This document shows, piece by piece, positions 61,845 through 64,000 of a DNA stretch of 64,000 bases (position 1 is the stretch's first letter; each line of letters starts with the position of its first letter). The notes below the pieces were generated by a model, which saw only the letters and a program-made list of their open reading frames with translations, had not been told where the DNA came from and ran no database searches. This DNA comes from Dillenia suffruticosa (taxonomy: Eukaryota; Streptophyta; Magnoliopsida; Dilleniales; Dilleniaceae): NCBI GenBank assembly GCA_033439265.1, contig JAVTVX010000035.1:11620001-11684000 (forward strand), written 5' to 3'. The position numbers and the translations under genes are program-made.

Positions 61845-63150
61845 TATTTTATATACTCAAAAAATTATGTATTGATTTATTTGTATTAAAATAATATTTA
61901 ATTTAATTATTAAGAAAAAGGAAATTTTCATATTATTTATACACATATAAGATATATTAGTTAAATGTAAATGATTTATGTATATAGTTGGGTTGAAAAT
62001 GCATACAGTAAAATATAAGTGATGGTTATATTGATATAAAATAAAATTCATGGTTGTTTGATAAAACTAAACATTTTATCATGCATAGACTATAGTTTGA
62101 GTCTCATATTAGTCAGGAATGATTTACCTTGGATATCGATTGAAAACGTGACTCGATAGAAGTAAGTTTAAGTGGTTATCACTAAACATGATATGTAAAA
62201 TAGTTTTCTTAAATGTATTATAAAATAAAAATTAGTATTTTATAATTATTTGTAGTTGATGTGGTATTAATCTCGAATATATATAGATGAACTTATGAAA
62301 TTAATGCTTTATAATTCGATGTAGTATGAGTTAAAAGTTTTACATATTAAATATGTAGTATTGATTAATTGAAATATACATATTCAATTTATAATTTATA
62401 TCTATTATGTCAGATATCATGTTTCATTAAATCGACTTAATTGATTATCAAAAAATTAAGAATAGTGATATGATCTTGTATTGTCTCTTGTTTTTAAAAT
62501 TTATCTAACACTTTCGGCTAATTAGAGACATGTTAGACATTCTAAGAGACAAAAGACTTAATTAAATTAAATAATTAAAAAATAAAAATAAATTTAATTT
62601 ATTTTGACTCAATTATGGATGTTATACAGGGTATAATGTGTAAAAATACTTATATGTCAATGACAAAGCAATGTATAATTATTTATTGATTTATGTAAAT
62701 AATACTTTTTTTATTTCAGAATATAGTTATAATTGGTTAATGAAATTAATTATAATTAAAATAATTGTAGTATAACTAATAGTTTTGTAGATTACATTAT
62801 TAATTACTTGGAGTCAAAATAAATATTTTATCGATCTGTTTTCTACCCTAAAAATCTATTAGTATTAATTATTTACTCTATATAGCAACATTTTTGTGTT
62901 GGATTAATTGAAAAAGAAAAATAATATCGAGAGAAATTTATGGCTGAATTGTGATTTTTATAAATTATTATGACCATTTTATAATTTTTAAAATCTATTA
63001 TAACTGTTTTGTAATTTTGAAAATTATTCTATTTGTTTTGTAATTTTAAAAAATTATTATGTTTGTTTTATAATTTTTAAAATTATAGTGACAGTTTTAT
63101 CATTTTTAAAACTATCATGGCTACTTTTGTAATTTTTTTTTTGAAAAAAT
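61845..63150 (+). repeat. Dispersed repeat copy 2, with minisatellite
   Basis: Diverged counterpart of 35785-37030. No coding seen. Ends undefined. Confidence 0.55.
62947..63140. repeat. ~30-bp minisatellite, about six units
   Basis: Units follow the pattern TTTTGTAATTTTTAAAATTA then TTATGRCTG, with substitutions. Copy 1 of the dispersed repeat has only about two such units near 36660-36715. Confidence 0.8.
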
Positions 63151-64000
63151 ACAACCTCTATGTACCTTTTTTTTCGTTAACATACTAATTTTAAGCTTGT
63201 AGTCTCTCTCTAGTTCCCCCCCCCCTCAATTCTAACTAAAATAATAGCATGATTATGAATAAGGTATCTTAGATACACTAACATTCTATTCCTCTGTTTA
63301 TGTCCAACTAGGTTGAAAAATATATGAAAATGAATTACAGTATTAGAAAGAAAACTTATGTTAAGAGTTATTTTTATCATATTTTAAGAGATTATAATTA
63401 TAAAGATTCAAATTTTAACAAGTCAAATCAAAATATTATTTTCTTTACTAAGAATTTCATTTACAAAATTATTTTTCCATGTTCCTCATTGTTTATTTTT
63501 CATGTTTATGTTCATATTTTATATTTGTTTTCGTTGTATTCTTTGATAATTGAAAATTATAGGAAAATATTATTGAAATAAAATATTAATGAAGTGATAT
63601 TAAAGAGATGAATAAAAATTTTAAGTTTAATTCAAACTCATGAAGGATTTTAAAAATTAATTATCAGTAATTTGAATAAAATTTTATATGCCTAATAGAA
63701 GAACAAATTATTACAATGTTTTAATAACAAAGAAATTGAAGTCTTGCAAAATTCTCCTCAAAGAGAAGCAATGCGAGACCCCTGACCCACCTGGCTGCCT
63801 CCAAAGAAATTAAGACCGAAATGAACCGCGATTTTTAAAATTGGACCAATTGGACCAGACCTATTAGAACGAGTTCATTTTCCTTGTAACGAGAGTGAAT
63901 CATTTGTTTCGACCATTGAACTAACCTCAGTGAACCGAACTATTTCTAAAATTGCACAATTTTCTCTCTTTCTCTCTTTCTCTCTGTTTGTTTTCAGTAT
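63151..64000. other. AT-rich end of window, nothing recognised
   Basis: Includes a short C run near 63218 and a CT-rich stretch at the very end. The frame 63324-63581 has no recognisable domain and biased composition. Confidence 0.5.

Noticed and set aside
1-64000. CRISPR arrays, operons or other bacterial systems
   Set aside because: Repeats here are plant transposons, LTRs and microsatellites; genes have spliceosomal introns and no spacer-repeat pattern exists.

Overview
The window is nuclear DNA from a flowering plant, probably a eudicot. It holds two intron-rich host genes with canonical GT-AG introns, a dense load of plant-type transposable elements (Ty1/copia and Ty3/gypsy LTR elements, a miniature LTR element, RTE-type LINE remnants, Au-type SINEs) and a short nuclear insertion of plastid DNA. 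Nothing bacterial, and no CRISPR array, was seen. I cannot name the species.

Layout, left to right. 191-7699 is a complete Ty1/copia element with a 5-bp target duplication; a 2.77-kb solo-LTR-like element is inserted precisely inside its pol gene (2946-5713). 8342-14914 (+) is an apparently intact seven-exon gene for Integrator subunit 7 (INTS7; Arabidopsis DSP1/EMB1895), predicted at 1155 residues. About 16155-23303 is an old minus-strand Ty3/gypsy element of TAT type with two diverged LTRs, gag-protease remnants and an opposite-strand extra ORF, but no recognisable reverse transcriptase or integrase. 23801-24772 (-) is a three-exon fragment of ferredoxin-dependent glutamate synthase. 26104-29298 (+) is an internally deleted copia element.

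30249-48695 (-) is an apparently intact 13-coding-exon leucine-rich-repeat receptor kinase of the FEI1/FEI2 type, predicted at 596 residues. Its introns hold two RTE LINE tails, two Au-type SINEs with perfect target duplications, a MITE-like element and several local tandem duplications; a spliced 5' leader probably begins near 51.8 kb. About 52495-59730 (-) is a longer, decayed relative of the 26-kb copia element. Its outer 5' LTR end is missing and abuts joined plastid psaB and rpoC1 fragments. 60832-61708 is a complete TRIM-like miniature element. The remainder to 64000 is AT-rich, with one dispersed repeat and a minisatellite.

The two host genes are convergent and separated by about 15 kb of transposon-derived DNA. 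They are not functionally linked as far as the sequence shows: one acts in nuclear snRNA 3'-end processing, the other in plasma-membrane signalling tied to the cell wall. I found no convincing new biological system. The most informative observations are structural: the exact nested insertion, the plastid chimera at a truncated LTR, the TAT deletion derivative that keeps its antisense ORF, and the glutamate synthase fragment with preserved splice sites. All exon coordinates are my manual splice predictions.
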